This document shows positions 11,474 to 22,946 of a stretch of 64,000 nucleotides of DNA, in pieces (position 1 is the stretch's first letter; the number at the start of each line of letters is the position of its first letter). The position numbers were made by a program, and so were the translations under genes. The DNA comes from Haliotis asinina (taxonomy: Eukaryota > Mollusca > Gastropoda > Lepetellida > Haliotidae). The DNA is taken from positions 56,529,673 through 56,593,672 of the forward strand of contig NC_090288.1 of the NCBI RefSeq assembly GCF_037392515.1, in the 5' to 3' direction. The notes under the pieces are model-generated. The model searched no databases and was not told the origin of the DNA. It saw only the letters and a list, made by a program, of their open reading frames with translations.

Positions 11474-11673
11474 ATGAGATGCATTCTTCTCGCCGTGGTA
11501 GTCTTCATGGTACTGGTTGACCAAACCGAGTGTCTAGGTTGCCTGCCATGCAGTGCTGTCACATGTACACCGCCGTGTGGATGCCGACAAAAGAACTACG
11601 TAAAAGACGTTTGCGGCTGCTGTGATGTTTGTCCCACTAAATTCGGACAACCTTGCTCTGCAATTACACCTCG
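11474..11673 (+). CDS. Perlustrin-like locus 2: exon 1 only (partial gene or alternative first exon)
   Basis: The ATG at 11474 is in the same place as in its paralogues; an in-frame ATG at 11438 is an upstream extension not shared by them. The 200-nt exon encodes a signal peptide (M-R-C-I-L-L...Q-T-E-C) and the first half of the IGFBP-N domain with C-G-C-C-D-V-C. It ends at a good donor (CG|GTAAGA) in the conserved phase 2. An extra cysteine lies in P-P-C-G-C, and another replaces the usual residue at the end of the signal peptide. I found no exon 2 before gene 3 starts at 17067. Either the gene is truncated, or this exon splices onward to the phase-compatible exon at 17964. Confidence 0.7.
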
Positions 11674-11679
11674 GTAAGA

Positions 11680-14297
11680 CCTTTAAATGTTTTACTGATT
11701 ATCTTTACCAAGTGAAGAAGAACACTTATCATCTGTGACCATTGGCTTCACTAAGTTTACTGGTTCACCAGGTTAGAGTATTGGCATAAATATTAAATGT
11801 ATTTTTTGTAAAGACTGAATGTTTGTTTGTTTGGTGTGTGTGTGTGCGCGCGCGTAATGTGTGTGTGTAATCCCATAGTATTTCAGCGATATAGTGACTA
11901 TCAAACCTATATATTGTTAAAAAGCAATTACAATCTTCATGAATTAATGTCAGCGAAGGACTAAAATATATAACCCAACACAGATTTAGACAAAAGACTA
12001 GCATAAAACCACAAAATGACGGTACTATGCATATCTTCTTATGGTTGATATATGTTTTAGACAGTCTTAAGATGTCTTTAAGCGAAAGTCATCCGTTATG
12101 TAATCATTTATACTGAAATGTCTATCACACAGACATTCCTCAAATCAAATACCTTTGCATTTCTTTTGCTATTTCCAACAATATCGAGGAACTTATTCTT
12201 TATACTTTATCAAATGACACCATAAACAAAGGAAACTGTCAATCTTGATTATCTCGTATTTTTGATTATCTTGATCAGAAAAAACTGTGTGACCTCTGAA
12301 ATTTGTTGTGTAACGTTGAAATCAGCTTCCTGGCTTCAGCATGTACACGATCTAAAATGACTTGGGATGATGGGATGATGGCATGCAAGCCTGACCGTTC
12401 GATGTCGTTAGTCGCCTCTAATGACAATAATTAGGAAACTATGAAGGTGAGAAACGTTGTAAAATACTTTGTTTTATTTCATCCAGGTAGAATTCTAGCC
12501 AACCACGACAGCCGCGATGAGCACGCAAACCATTGTCGACAATAATGACAGGTCTTTTTAAAGTAACCAGTATCCTTTGTCATGCATGTTGAAGAAGGAT
12601 ATACAGTAAACTCATAGTGAAACTCTCACGTTTGTGTTTGTTCTTTCTGTCTGTTTCCCACTGATTCATGTTGATATAGACACGTTTTCTCAACTCGGTA
12701 TGTTTACATGATAACACTTAGCGTCAACGCCAGCAGACATCGGTCTTGAACAGTAGGGGTAAGACGGGGTAAGTAGGAAAAGATCACTAGCACTCAGTAA
12801 TGACAACAGGTGTTTCCGAAACCGATCAACATGTCTTGTGCCACTTCCACAAATTTTATTTTTAAAAAAAGTTCAAGTAAGTAAGAGCGAATGAAAACTC
12901 ATGAAGGCCATAACAGGGGATAATATCGGATACTGTCAGGCGAGGTATCATACACAGTGACAGAGTAAGATAAGGCTTGGTATCAAATCAGCAACATTTC
13001 AGTCATATCGTGATGAGAACAAATTTGACATGAGGGATATATATGTATTATATAACCTTTCTTCAATGAGTACTGGAACAACAAGAGTATCACTCTTGCA
13101 ACAATGGCAACAGACTGAGAAGCACCAAGCTTTCCAATAGCACTGCGTTCTTTTCTTTAAAGGCGAGGCATTTCCAAACAAGGATTTAAACGAAAAGTTG
13201 TTTTTCCATCTCACATTCAATGAGCGTGTTCGGTTTAAACAAACATGAACAGAATGTCCTCATGAATTTTCACAAGTGCATTTCGTGTTTTCCATCTCCA
13301 CGTAATTAAAGCATTCACACACTTTACTACTGTACATGTTTAATATATTAAGTGTTAGTATTATTTGATTAAACCGAAAAAAAGGAAAAGGTGGAATTTC
13401 ATCCGTTTTAAATTTTGAATTTAAGTGACTATACTGTTACGATCAAAACAACACAGTCACTGATTCTTGAGTATTCCAGCGAAGTATCGAAGCTTCGCGA
13501 TCGGCCTCCTTTACCAACAGTCAAAACACAACAAAGGGTGTAAAGTGATGCCTTAAAGGCGTGTCGCTAAAACACTATAATCGATGGTACGAAATGTGAC
13601 CCAGAATAACTATCACTTAATGAATAATATTACAAATTACAGAAAATACACTCTCGTAACAATGCTACAATTAAAGGCTTGAATTGGTGGATCAAAATTT
13701 ACTTACATACCCTCATTTCATCACAAAGAATACAAAGTGGATTATCCACGCATTTTAACAAGTACACATTAGTATATATTGAATGGCTAATATGGTATGG
13801 TCATGACTGATGAGATACTAAATATTAACTGACTTACTTGAAGGCAACTGAGCCCTTTGAAAATTCCAATTTTATAAAACATTACCCTGAGGTAATGAAC
13901 ATAAACCACTGCCAAGCTCAGTTCCCTTTAGTTAGTTTGTTGATTGATTATTGTTTAACGTATGTGGCGCGGTTTGTAAAACAATGGAATCTGGGTCAGA
14001 CACCCCAATGATCATCACGTGATCAGTCATTGAGGGTGTGGTACTGGAGAAAGCACCCGAACTTCCTTCTTTAGAGAATAGCTCGGATAGGGTGGGACTC
14101 CCATGCGATCTATAAGGCTACACCACTTTAAAGTGACCCGGGGCTTCTTGTCCATTGGGTATGAGAAAACATGTCTTTTGCTTTTTTTAGTACTCAGCAG
14201 TCAGGTGTTTCAACTGGTGTAGTTCGATGTTTTCGGTGAGGTAGATTTTGGGACTGCTGAAGGAAGATTACGATTACGTTCATAAGCCGAGTCAGTT
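11680..14297. other. No gene recognised; scattered repeat scraps
   Basis: I searched here for the missing exon 2 of locus 2 (x-W-C ... G-V-C-G after an AG acceptor) and found none. A mixed TG/CG microsatellite lies at 11830-11872. LINE-tail-like pieces lie near 11875-12000 and 12990-13025. A SINE scrap with 'gttagtcgcctctaatgac' lies near 12405. Confidence 0.5.
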
Positions 14298-14815
14298 TGG
14301 CATTCAAAGGTCTCCATGGGGGGTTTCATCACCTGGGTGTATGCATTCAAAGGTCTCCATGGAAGGTTTCATCACCTGAGAGTATGCATTCAAAGGTCCC
14401 CATGGAGGGTTTCATCACCTGAAAGTATGCATTCAAAGGTCCCCATGGAGGGTTTCATCACCTGAGTGTATGCATTCAAAGGTCTCCATGGAAGGTTTCA
14501 TCACCCGAGTGTATGCATTCAAAGGTCTCCATGGAGGGTTTCATCACCCGAGTGTATGCATTCAAATGTCTCCATGGAAGGTTTCATCACCCGAGTGTAT
14601 GCATTCAAAGGTCTCCATTGAGGGTTTCATCACCCGAGTGTATGCATTCAAAGGTCTCCATGAAGGGTTTCATCACCTGAGAGTATGCATTCAAAGGTTT
14701 CCATGGAGGGTTTCATCACCTGAGAGTATCCATTCAAAGGTCTCCATGGAGGGTTTCATCACCTGAGTGTATGCATTCAAAGGACTCCATGAAGGGTTTC
14801 ATCACCTGAGTGTAT
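14298..14815 (+). repeat. 43-bp minisatellite, about 12 units
   Basis: The unit is anchored by 'atgcattcaaaggtctccat' and repeats at 14341, 14384, 14427, 14470 and so on with exact 43-bp spacing. Units differ by single substitutions (tctcc/tcccc, gga/gaa). A 98-aa open frame across it is a by-product of the repeat. It lies between loci 2 and 3. Confidence 0.93.
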
Positions 14816-15854
14816 GTTGAAGTGTACCTGGAGGAGTCAGCTTGCCTTCTTTTACGTTTTCATGTTGCTGGACACCTTTTAGAGGGAAGACAGTTGAAAA
14901 CAATAACAATGTTCTCTCTATTCAGGTGTACTCGTACTGCTACCAGTATCTTTGCCAGCAGTGATAACATTAAACATGCCTTGTCAAATGCTCTGTCCAT
15001 GACTAAATCTCTGGAAGTTAAATCATCTCAGAGGATTGGGAATATACATGTCAATTTTCATGGATTTATTCAGTTATATTCATTTAATTTAGTACGTGAA
15101 ATGCCATATTCTATATATTATGTGTGTGTTGGAGAAGTATAGAGGTCTTCATAATAAAGGTGAAAATCAGGTACATGCCGGAATGGATTTTGTAACACAT
15201 AAACAGTGACATATTGCAAGCATAATTTAATGCCACGTAATTTTAGGGACGGGTCATCATATGTTCATGAATTTCCAAGACGTAGCCCTTGATGATGAAT
15301 AAAATGTAATAATCTCAAATTGCTGTTTACAGCAGCAATCTTCATGAGTGTCTTCAGCATCGCCAGATCGGTCCATGAGCCATTTTGTGACCTGATCAGG
15401 TTATACAATTATACACTACTCATAAAGTGAGTGCTTGAAAGTTGTTTAAGGTGCATTCTCGCAATGCGACTTGTAGCTACAACTTATAACATGCGACTTG
15501 TAGCAACAATACAAATCGTAACTGCTTTGTTATATGCTTACTGTCTTCAAAAACGTGTATCTCACGTATTAATTCGTCGAGTAAGGTGAGGCGGTAGCGT
15601 TTTTGTCAAACTACACATCACAATCACAAAGGAAGAAGAAGGGAAAGGTGTAATGGGTGTTAGTCCGCAAATGGATTTCAAGCGGAACACGGCTGTTGCC
15701 TGTAATTCACTTCTTCGATAGCTTGAACGTGATGTTGGTAACAAATGAGGTGAACGCAGAAGTAAGAGATGTTATTGGTCGAGAGCATGAGACTTTTAGT
15801 AGCAATTGGGACAAATCTTGAATCGTAGGCTGTTAATCGTAACAATTATGGTGT
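14816..15854. other. No gene recognised
   Basis: A 110-aa frame at 14810-15142 begins in the minisatellite and has no recognisable motif. Near 15445-15540 'gcgacttgtagctacaacttataacatgcgacttg' shows a short local direct repeat. Nothing else is supported. Confidence 0.45.
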
Positions 15855-16330
15855 CGCACGGAGCTGTCTAAGGCCCCTGGCCACAAATCCAGCGAGCTTG
15901 GAGGTGCCGGGATGGAGCCCACCTGTGACTGGGTCTAAAAAACTTTGTGAGCAGACGCTTCCAGTGTTGTCACAACCCCTAGTGTGCAGTACACAACCCT
16001 CTGCACTTGAAAGAATCCACGAATCCGTTGGTACATGACCAGATGGTGGCCACACAAATACGTTACAAGCACATGATGATTGCGGGTACACAAACGTGTA
16101 GTAAACATGGACAAAATACTGTGACTAAGTCTCCCAGTCCATCCAATGGGTACCTCGTAAGGATGGGAAAGCCACATTGACTCGGTGCGCCTGGTAAGGT
16201 TGCAAGGGTTGTATGCTCCTCAGAGAGTTGAGATTGTGAATGCGATATACCGTTGTGATGGACGTGACCTTGAGCAGTTGAACTAACTGGATATCGGCGC
16301 TATACAAATATCTGGTTGTATCTAATTGTA
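15855..16330 (-). repeat. SINE-like repeat (family 2), longest copy
   Basis: The reverse complement of 12-145 matches its 15886-16010 part. The plus-strand right end 'ggatatcggcgctatacaaatatctgg' resembles the tail of a common molluscan SINE. It has no coding capacity. Confidence 0.6.
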
Positions 16331-16795
16331 TTATCGCATGCGACAAGTTGTACTACAAACCGCACCTTGAGAACACAGCTTTATGCTGCATCACCAATCC
16401 TGCCGCAAAAGAACTCTTCTGTATGACAGAATAGTCAGCATGATAACAAGACAAAATCACTCAACTCTTAGGCGAGTATCACATTCATAGTTATAAACCG
16501 GGCAGTCGAGTTAAGTTCTGTCTTTATTCACTTAAATATGCTAAAATGAAGTTTTTAGAAACTAAAGCAAAAGGTTCAGATAAGGACTGAACATTACATT
16601 GAATGTGGTCTGATAGGAGCAAAATACATTCTAGCAAAATAGCCTTCATTGTTATTTGAAATTCAATCAAAAAGGTACATCGTCAGCTTTGAAGAATATA
16701 TATATTCACGACACAACAATATATTGTTTTGTTTAGAAGAGAAAACGAATAGGTTCTGACATGCAGTAAAATAGTAAATATGCTTTAATATTCTC
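16331..16795. other. No gene recognised
   Basis: Unique-looking sequence upstream of the gene 3 promoter module, with only short frames on both strands. Confidence 0.4.
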
Positions 16796-16975
16796 TGACC
16801 ATGGCAGATGCTCTTTGTCTGCAATCCAAAACAACCAGGCAGCTGCACCATTTCGATCGCCATCAATTCACTTATAGTCACAGCAATAACAGTGGGCGTG
16901 GCAGAGGCATCACCGCAAGGCAGGGTATCCAATGGAATGACAGCTGTTAGACTGCTCGTCGCTGCTCCTGAATAA
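16796..16975 (+). promoter_or_regulatory. Shared upstream module of gene 3
   Basis: Order: 'ccatttcgatcgcc', 'tcacttatagtcacagc', 'aacagtgggcgtggc' (GGGCGTGG at 16894-16901), 'gaggcatcacc', CCAAT at 16929-16933 and 'ctgttagactgctcgtc'. It aligns with the modules of loci 2 and 4. The GC/GT box lies 173 bp before the start codon, against 193 bp at locus 2. Probable proximal promoter by paralogue conservation. Confidence 0.6.
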
Positions 16976-17066
16976 ATGCACGATCACTTTCAAAAATAAA
17001 ATGCAAGCTTTCTGTTGTCTGCTCTGGTACGTTTGTCAGTAAAGTCACAAAGAAGGACAATTAACC

Positions 17067-18087
17067 ATGAGGTACATCCTTCTAGCCATGGTAGTCTTCA
17101 TGGTACTGGTTCACCAAACCGAGGGCCTAAGTTGCCTTCCATGCAATTCTCAGAAATGTCCGGAGCCAAAGGGATGCCATCGAAAGCACTATGTGAAAGA
17201 CCTTTGCGGCTGCTGTGATGTGTGTCCTACCAAATTCGGACAACCTTGCTCTGGAGTGACACCAAGGTAAGTTCTTCACATGAAGTACAGGAAATATTTA
17301 TCAAGTGTAAATAATAATTATCACCTGTTAACATGTTTTATTTAACTGATTGCTACGCCAGAATACTAATTTTAGCATGACTTGGAAATATTCAAGGGCT
17401 TCATGCATGAGTGAGTGGTTTAAAGTTTATAACATCTGCGGTATGCCAGCGATATCGTTACTATGAAAAGTATAAATGATTAGAAGTACAAACTTAGACG
17501 ACATAAATATCTGTCAAAAACGTGCAGGTATCCATAATAAGATGTTACTACAGGCACACATATAAACACGCACTATAGTCTGCAGCAATTAAAGGTGGAC
17601 TGCCATAATGAAGACTATGTGCGACCCAGTCATGTTTGATTGGAATCCTGGTAGGGATTACAGTATTAAACCGCTCTTTACTCCTAAAAAAGAAAACACA
17701 AATCATTCAAATTAAATATAACAAACAAAACACTTTTCATAGAAGTAAATAAAAAAGTAAGTGTTAAACGACGTCCAATCTTCTTAAACATTTCTGTTGT
17801 TGTTCGATAAACACGGAACGGAATATACGCTTCTATTCATGAATAAATGTCTTAATCTCTTTAAAAGGGGGAAAATAACAATCACGATTTAGAAATTTCA
17901 TTTAATTTATTTTAGACAACCAATGAATCATTTATCAAACCACCATACTTTTCTTTTAAACAGGTGCGCAAAGAATATGTGGTGTATCAAGATAGATGGG
18001 AATTCCGCTGAGGCTAGGAAAAATTTAGCCTGGCATGATCGATTCAACGGCGTATGTGGACGAATTAGGCTCCCCAGACACTTTTGA
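17067..18087 (+). CDS. Perlustrin-like gene 3: secreted single IGFBP-N domain protein
   Basis: Exons 17067-17266 (200 nt) and 17964-18087 (124 nt) encode 107 aa. A 20-residue signal peptide ends Q-T-E-G, so the mature protein starts L-S-C-L-P-C. The domain carries C-G-C-C-D-V-C and P-T-K-F-G-Q-P-C in exon 1. Exon 2 has M-W-C-I-K and F-N-G-V-C-G-R-I, with the C-terminal tail R-L-P-R-H-F. Twelve cysteines fit the six-disulfide IGFBP N-terminal fold. Donor AG|GTAAGT and acceptor AAACAG| preserve phase 2, rebuilding the P-R-C junction. The intron (697 bp) contains a LINE-tail fragment. Exon 2 is almost identical to that of gene 4, while exon 1 is not. Role inferred: extracellular insulin/IGF-like peptide binding or biomineral matrix. 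Confidence 0.9.
17410..17665 (-). repeat. LINE 3'-tail fragment in intron 1 of gene 3
   Basis: 'gagtgagtggtttaaagttt', 'tatgccagcgatatcgttac', 'ctgcagcaattaaaggtgg' and 'atgaagactatg' follow the order of the LINE tail at 5590-6125, with heavy divergence. Confidence 0.5.
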
Positions 18088-18255
18088 CCTGCTGTTACAG
18101 TAAGTCCTCAAATCATGAAGCTTTCTATTTCTCAAGCCATTTGCAACCAACATCAAAGTAATATAATTATTCATACTTTTCTGAAATGAACCCCACCATG
18201 AAGAACTGTATGATGTCGAGAAAAGTTGTAACATACCTTTTCGTATTGTTTCCAG

Positions 18256-18300
18256 GTTCGATCCAAGCTTTGAACGATTTGAAAAGCTCATCATATAAAG
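18256..18300 (+). other. Probable 3'UTR exon of gene 3
   Basis: The acceptor 'attgtttccag' is followed by 'gttcgatccaagctttgaac'. This matches the exons at 26108 (gene 4) and, on the minus strand, 29837, 42372 and 58212 ('tttccag|gctggatccagatc'). The donor is at 18099/18100 (TTACA|GTAAGT), 12 nt after the stop. I found no canonical polyA signal, so the 3' end is unknown. Confidence 0.55.
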
Positions 18301-18574
18301 TAAACAGTATACTTTGTCACAAATGTTGAACAGACATACTTAGTAAACTGTTTCTAAACTTTAACAAGATTGCGTTTGTCGTTTTTTTCTTTTTACCTCA
18401 GATTCACGTTTAAATGCACACATTTTCAGTCAAGTGTCCTTTGGTGTACATAATTTTTAGCGTCTACTCCAGACAAAAATCATGATCAGTATTGCATACC
18501 TTGATACAGACTGGGTGTACACTGGTGGTGAAAATAATTTGAACAGTGAGATCTTAAATTTGTTCAAATTGTGG

Positions 18575-19790
18575 ACCATATATCGAATGGCGACGGAAAT
18601 ATGTTCGCCTTTTTCCTTGAATTCCTAGCTCACTTGCAGTCATGGTGTTACCATGGTTTTCTAATGCGTGAAATTGCAGTCGACTCAGGGATATACTCAT
18701 GTGCTATTTTTTTTAGTTAATCAGAAAAAATATAGAATCAGAGACGTCAGTGGATATTTCAGATTTAAGTTTGACAGGACATAGTGTTTCATGTAAAGGC
18801 CAGATAACCTTTTTTTCAAAATCCCATTTTGACGCTGTAGGGACGTCACTGGTTTACATGTTTAAGAATTGTAGGAAAGGTGTCACTTCTACAGAGGTCG
18901 TCATCGACGGACCATTCAGATTCGTTCAGGAGGTATGAGTCAGTCATCAACAAATTCAGATCAGAATAAGTCCTCACACCAGCATGTGAATTAGTGTGAA
19001 AATCATCGTTTTGATTACATAACCATCGTTTTTTTACATAGAATCTTGAAGTAGGTTTCTTCCGCTTAAATCGCCATCATAATGCAGGACTTCGGAAGCC
19101 TGAAGATGAGCCAGTTAAAGCGACTATGTGTGAGGAACGTAAAATAGAGCACAGAGGAAACTCAATGTGCATAGGTATCCGCACTGTAAAAGCCTGCAGA
19201 ATTATTGCAGGGTTGTGGATCATTCTCTGCCTTTCTAAAACAGAAGATTCACCAGTAGGTCTGTTGAGTGGGAGTGCCAAGATTGTTTGGAATATGATTC
19301 TTTCTAACTCCCAACTCATCATGGAGGTTCAGGAAGGACGATACCTTATGTATGTGGGCCTCCAATAGATATCTACCATATTGGCCAACGAGCTAACGTC
19401 TCCTAATTAGCACAGGACTAATAAATAACAACTGATAAATTAATACTTTTCTTTCAGTAATTATATATAATATGACCAAATGATAAATGAGATCAGCCGA
19501 TTGATAGAACCAGACCCATTCTACCAACTATTTAGGTTAGGCCATGATCGAAGTGTGTTGGTCAAAAGAACGAACGTATCAGCCTTGATGAGGTTCCTAT
19601 TTGACAAAATTGGATCATCACAAAGGGATGATAAGTGTTAGAATAGCACAGAAGTAATCACTACTACATGGCTCATTGTGGACCATCCATTCAAATTCAT
19701 CATATTCAGCTAGATCGAGGGCAGAATATGTTCCAGTAGCTGAGGATAAATAGGTGTTTGATTCGTCGTTTAATGTTCGCAAATGGAAAT
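18575..19790 (-). pseudogene. Jockey/I-type LINE remnant, endonuclease-to-RT linker region
   Basis: Pieces match the LINE at 49540-49830: 'cgaatggcgacggaaatatg', 'tgcagtcatggtgttaccatggttttc', then a 'cagtgtttcatrtaaagscc' block. Further pieces match the endonuclease part at 38500-38770: 'tctacagaggtcgtcatcgacggacc', 'atgcaggacttcgg' and 'gagggcagaat...ccagtagctgaggataaataggtgtttgatt'. The order is disturbed by small indels and there is no usable frame. Confidence 0.65.
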
Positions 19791-19814
19791 TAATTGAGCA
19801 CGACCTAATTCACA

Positions 19815-20056
19815 GTGAGTGAGTGAGTGGGTTCAGTTTTACACCACACTCAGCAGCATTCCAGCTACATGACAGCAGTCTGTAAACAATCCAGTCTGGA
19901 TCAGACTGTTTAGTGATCAACAGCATGTGCATCGGTCTAGGCAACTGGGATACAACAACAAGTGCCAACCAGGTCAGTGAGCCTGACTACCTGATCACTT
20001 AGTCGCATCTTTCGACAAACACGTGTTAAGGAAGACCAATTCTAACCCGGATCTTC
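19815..20056 (+). repeat. Abalone-type SINE, near full length
   Basis: It starts with 'gtgagtgagtgggttcagttttacacc', then 'cagcagcattccagctacatg', 'cagtctggatcagac', 'gtgccaaccaggtcagtgagcctg' and 'tagtcgcatctttcgacaaa'. It ends near 'cccggatcttcac'. The plus-strand copy gives the 5'-3' layout used to orient the others. Confidence 0.8.
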
Positions 20057-21654
20057 ACTGGTCCCTAACTCATTGATCTATCATCTGTCGCAAATGACAT
20101 TTTGCATCTTTGTTTATTTTTGTGTGTAGCTAATCAATGGACATGTAACAAGGCACAATGCACGTGAAATGTCATACCTCCAGCTTTGTGTAAATCAATA
20201 TTTGTACCTATAAATTACGCATCAAATTTACAAAATCACAATGTGGCAACACATTGTCGTGACAAATTCACAAATTGAACATCAAGTTTGGTGCAGTCCG
20301 TTCATTCATCAACAACTTTTGAACAAACACGGGACTACAATGCATGGATGAAAAAAATCATCCAATACCTAACATACGCCATCAGACAAACAATGAGGAC
20401 AGAGCATTGATGTCTCATGGGAATAACGCACATTGACAAAACAACTGTAGTTACCAGATGAAAGCCATTTCCGTAAGGAACCATGTGATAGAAGCAGGAT
20501 ACATACCAGAGGTCTCAACAAGCGTATAGACCTGTCTCCTACATCAACCTGGTGCAGGAGAGCAGTAGCCTAGGGTTTAGATTTGGCCTAATGACCATCT
20601 CGTGTAGTGCATACATCAACGTGTTTGCTGGAATATTTTCACACGGAACGTTCACATTTCCAAAATCCAATCCGGAGAATAATCCAAGGTGTAAATAAAA
20701 TGTTCATCATCATCGTGATCACCGAAATGCATAAAGACTTACAGCTCTTCCTAATACAGCCACAATTAAACTTGTTAACATGCATGATGACGACATAAAT
20801 ACAATCGTTATTTGTCACCTGTCACGACACTTGTACAACCTTTCATTGTACAACCTGAAGACGCGTTCATAAAGGTGTTTCGTCAATAAGAAATGTGTGG
20901 ACTCATCTTTCATACAATAACTGCTGCTTGCACACTTGTATAAACCACTTAAATGTCGACGAACGGTGCCCCTAGATACCCGTTCACATTGAAGTGTTCT
21001 GTCTGTTGTATTAATGAATTTGTCACGTAAGGCAGTGTTCATCGTGTGCCTATCATCCCGGACCGTTGTGACTCAGGGGCCGCGTGGTCGACGTGGATAT
21101 GCCACGGACCCATTTGCTCGAACTTTCTTTCACAGTCACTGTGCCAGGCATGTGCCACGATGGAACTGGACGTGCGACTTCTAGGGGGTCGGGGTTGGTG
21201 TCAAACACCCACCCACCTTTCCCATGGAATGTTCATAAATATGTTTGCTCGCATTTCCTGGTATATTTTCCTAAAAAAAGAATATTTCAAACTTTCCATA
21301 ACAAAATCGAAGAAAGAAATCCATAACATACCATTTTGCACAAAAAATTAAGTCATTCACATTAAGTGACAGGTGGATTTTACGGAAGCGACAAAGGGTA
21401 ACGGTGATTTGTTTCTGTCACTACCTCCAACGAAGGAGCTGTTATCTCCGATGTAGGACACAAAGTAGAGTACTTAGTATTTCCTACTTAGGACATTTTA
21501 TCTCCTACGTAGTACTAATTAACTCATTTTAAAGGTTCGGACTATGAAGTATAGCTATTAAGTAGAGAAATGTTTGGCAATGCAGGACATTAGACAGTAG
21601 AAAGCTAAAGAGTGGATATTCCTGACGCTATCACAGTGTTACTATACAGTGGTG
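20057..21654. other. No gene recognised
   Basis: A 75-aa minus-strand frame (20815-21042) reads like a shuffled helix-turn-helix (G-T-V-R-R-H-L-S-G-L-Y-K), so decayed transposase is possible but not assignable. Frames near 21046-21351 have no motif. Confidence 0.4.
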
Positions 21655-21664
21655 TGTATGTGTA

Positions 21665-21710
<46 letters not shown>

Positions 21711-21745
21711 ACATGGAGAGAGAGAGAATGAGAGAGAGAGAAAGG
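21654..21745 (+). repeat. (TG)n/(GA)n compound microsatellite
   Basis: About 55 bp of TG-rich repeat, then a short spacer, then GAGAGAGA runs to about 21743. Confidence 0.9.
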
Positions 21746-22059
21746 TGTATGTTTTTTTTCGTGATTATGATGTGATCGGGGTTGTCTATATTGTCAATTT
21801 GATTAAACGTGTGTCATTTGTAACAGACTGTGTCGGACGTTACAGATTGTTATAATGCCATTTGAACGGCTGGGTGTGTTTTTTCCATATTGTTAAGAAA
21901 GCTAACATTCGGCTGTACATATTTCAAACCAAAATCTAAAAATAATAACATCTATCACGACATAGCAACAATAAGGCATTTTGTTAAGAAAGGAAACCAA
22001 ACGGATCCTGAAAAGCAGTAGAAATAGTAAGCATGCACTGCAATACCTTGACTTATTGT

Positions 22060-22255
22060 CTACACTACAATACGACCACGCAGCTGCGCCATTGTGATCG
22101 CTAGATCCGATCGCGCATTGAGTCAGGAATCGTCGCTGCCGTATCAATTCACTCATAGTCACAACACTAACAGTGGGCGTGGTATAACCATAAAGCAAAC
22201 TGATATAGGTGGCTGTGGGACTGCTCGTCTTATCCTAAATAGATATCAGAAAATT
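22060..22255 (+). promoter_or_regulatory. Shared upstream module of gene 4
   Basis: 'gcgccattgtgatcgc', 'ttcactcatagtcacaac', 'aacagtgggcgtgg' (GGGCGTGG at 22175-22182) and 'gactgctcgtc' align with gene 3. The CCAAT box present at loci 2 and 3 is absent. The GC/GT box is 440 bp from the ATG, because a minisatellite has expanded between them. Confidence 0.55.
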
Positions 22256-22284
22256 TGCATGTTCACATATCAAAGAGAAAAACT

Positions 22285-22608
22285 GAAGCTCTCTGTTGCT
22301 GTGTCCTCTGGTGTTGGTAAGAAACAAGTTCTCGGTTGCTGTGTCCTCTGGTATTTGTAAGAAGCAAGCTCTTGGTTGCTGTGTCCTCTGGTATTTGTAA
22401 GAAGCAAGCTCTCGGTTGCTGTGTCCTCTGGCATTTGTACGAAGCAAGCTCTTGGTTGCTGTGTCCTCTGGTATTTGTAAGAAGCAAGCTCTTGGTTGCT
22501 GTGTCTTCTGGTATTTGTAAGAAGCAAGCTCTTGGTTGCTGTGTCCTCTGGTATTTGTAGGAAGCAAGCTCTTGGTTGCTGTGTCTTCTGGTATTTGTAC
22601 AAAGCACA
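22285..22608 (+). repeat. 40-bp minisatellite, eight units, in the leader of gene 4
   Basis: The anchor 'gtgtcctctg' occurs at 22301, 22341, 22381, 22421, 22461, 22501, 22541 and 22581, exactly 40 bp apart (TTCTG variant in the later units). The last unit ends just before the start codon at 22615. Gene 3 has a single related unit at the same place. Since 40 is not a multiple of 3, long minus-strand frames here are artefacts of the repeat. Confidence 0.93.
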
Positions 22609-22614
22609 GACATC

Positions 22615-22909
22615 ATGAGGTACATCCTCCTTGCCACGGTGGTGTTCATAGTACTGCTTGACCAAACCGAGGGCCTACGATGCATTCAATGCAAATCTCG
22701 GAACTGTGCAAAGCCGAAGGGATGCCGAAGAAGGCACTACGTGAAAGACCTTTGCGGTTGTTGTGATGTGTGTCCCACAAAATTCGGACAACCTTGCTCT
22801 GGACTGAAACCAAGGTAAGTTCTTCACATGATATACTGAAGTAGAGGACACATTTATCAAGTGAAAACTAGGTATCAACTGTAACCAATACTTTACTTAT
22901 ATGTATGTA

Positions 22910-22946
<37 letters not shown>

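Noticed and set aside
14470..14766. 98-aa repetitive frame
   Set aside because: By-product of the 43-bp minisatellite; the repeat period shifts frame each unit and no other coding evidence exists.
19077..19368. 80-81 aa frames on both strands
   Set aside because: They lie in decayed LINE sequence; no domain is visible on the plus strand.
22235..22685. Three overlapping minus-strand frames of 110-140 aa with repeated T-R-G-H-S-N-Q-E-L-A-S-Y-K
   Set aside because: They are translations of the 40-bp minisatellite in all three frames and lie antisense to gene 4 exon 1.
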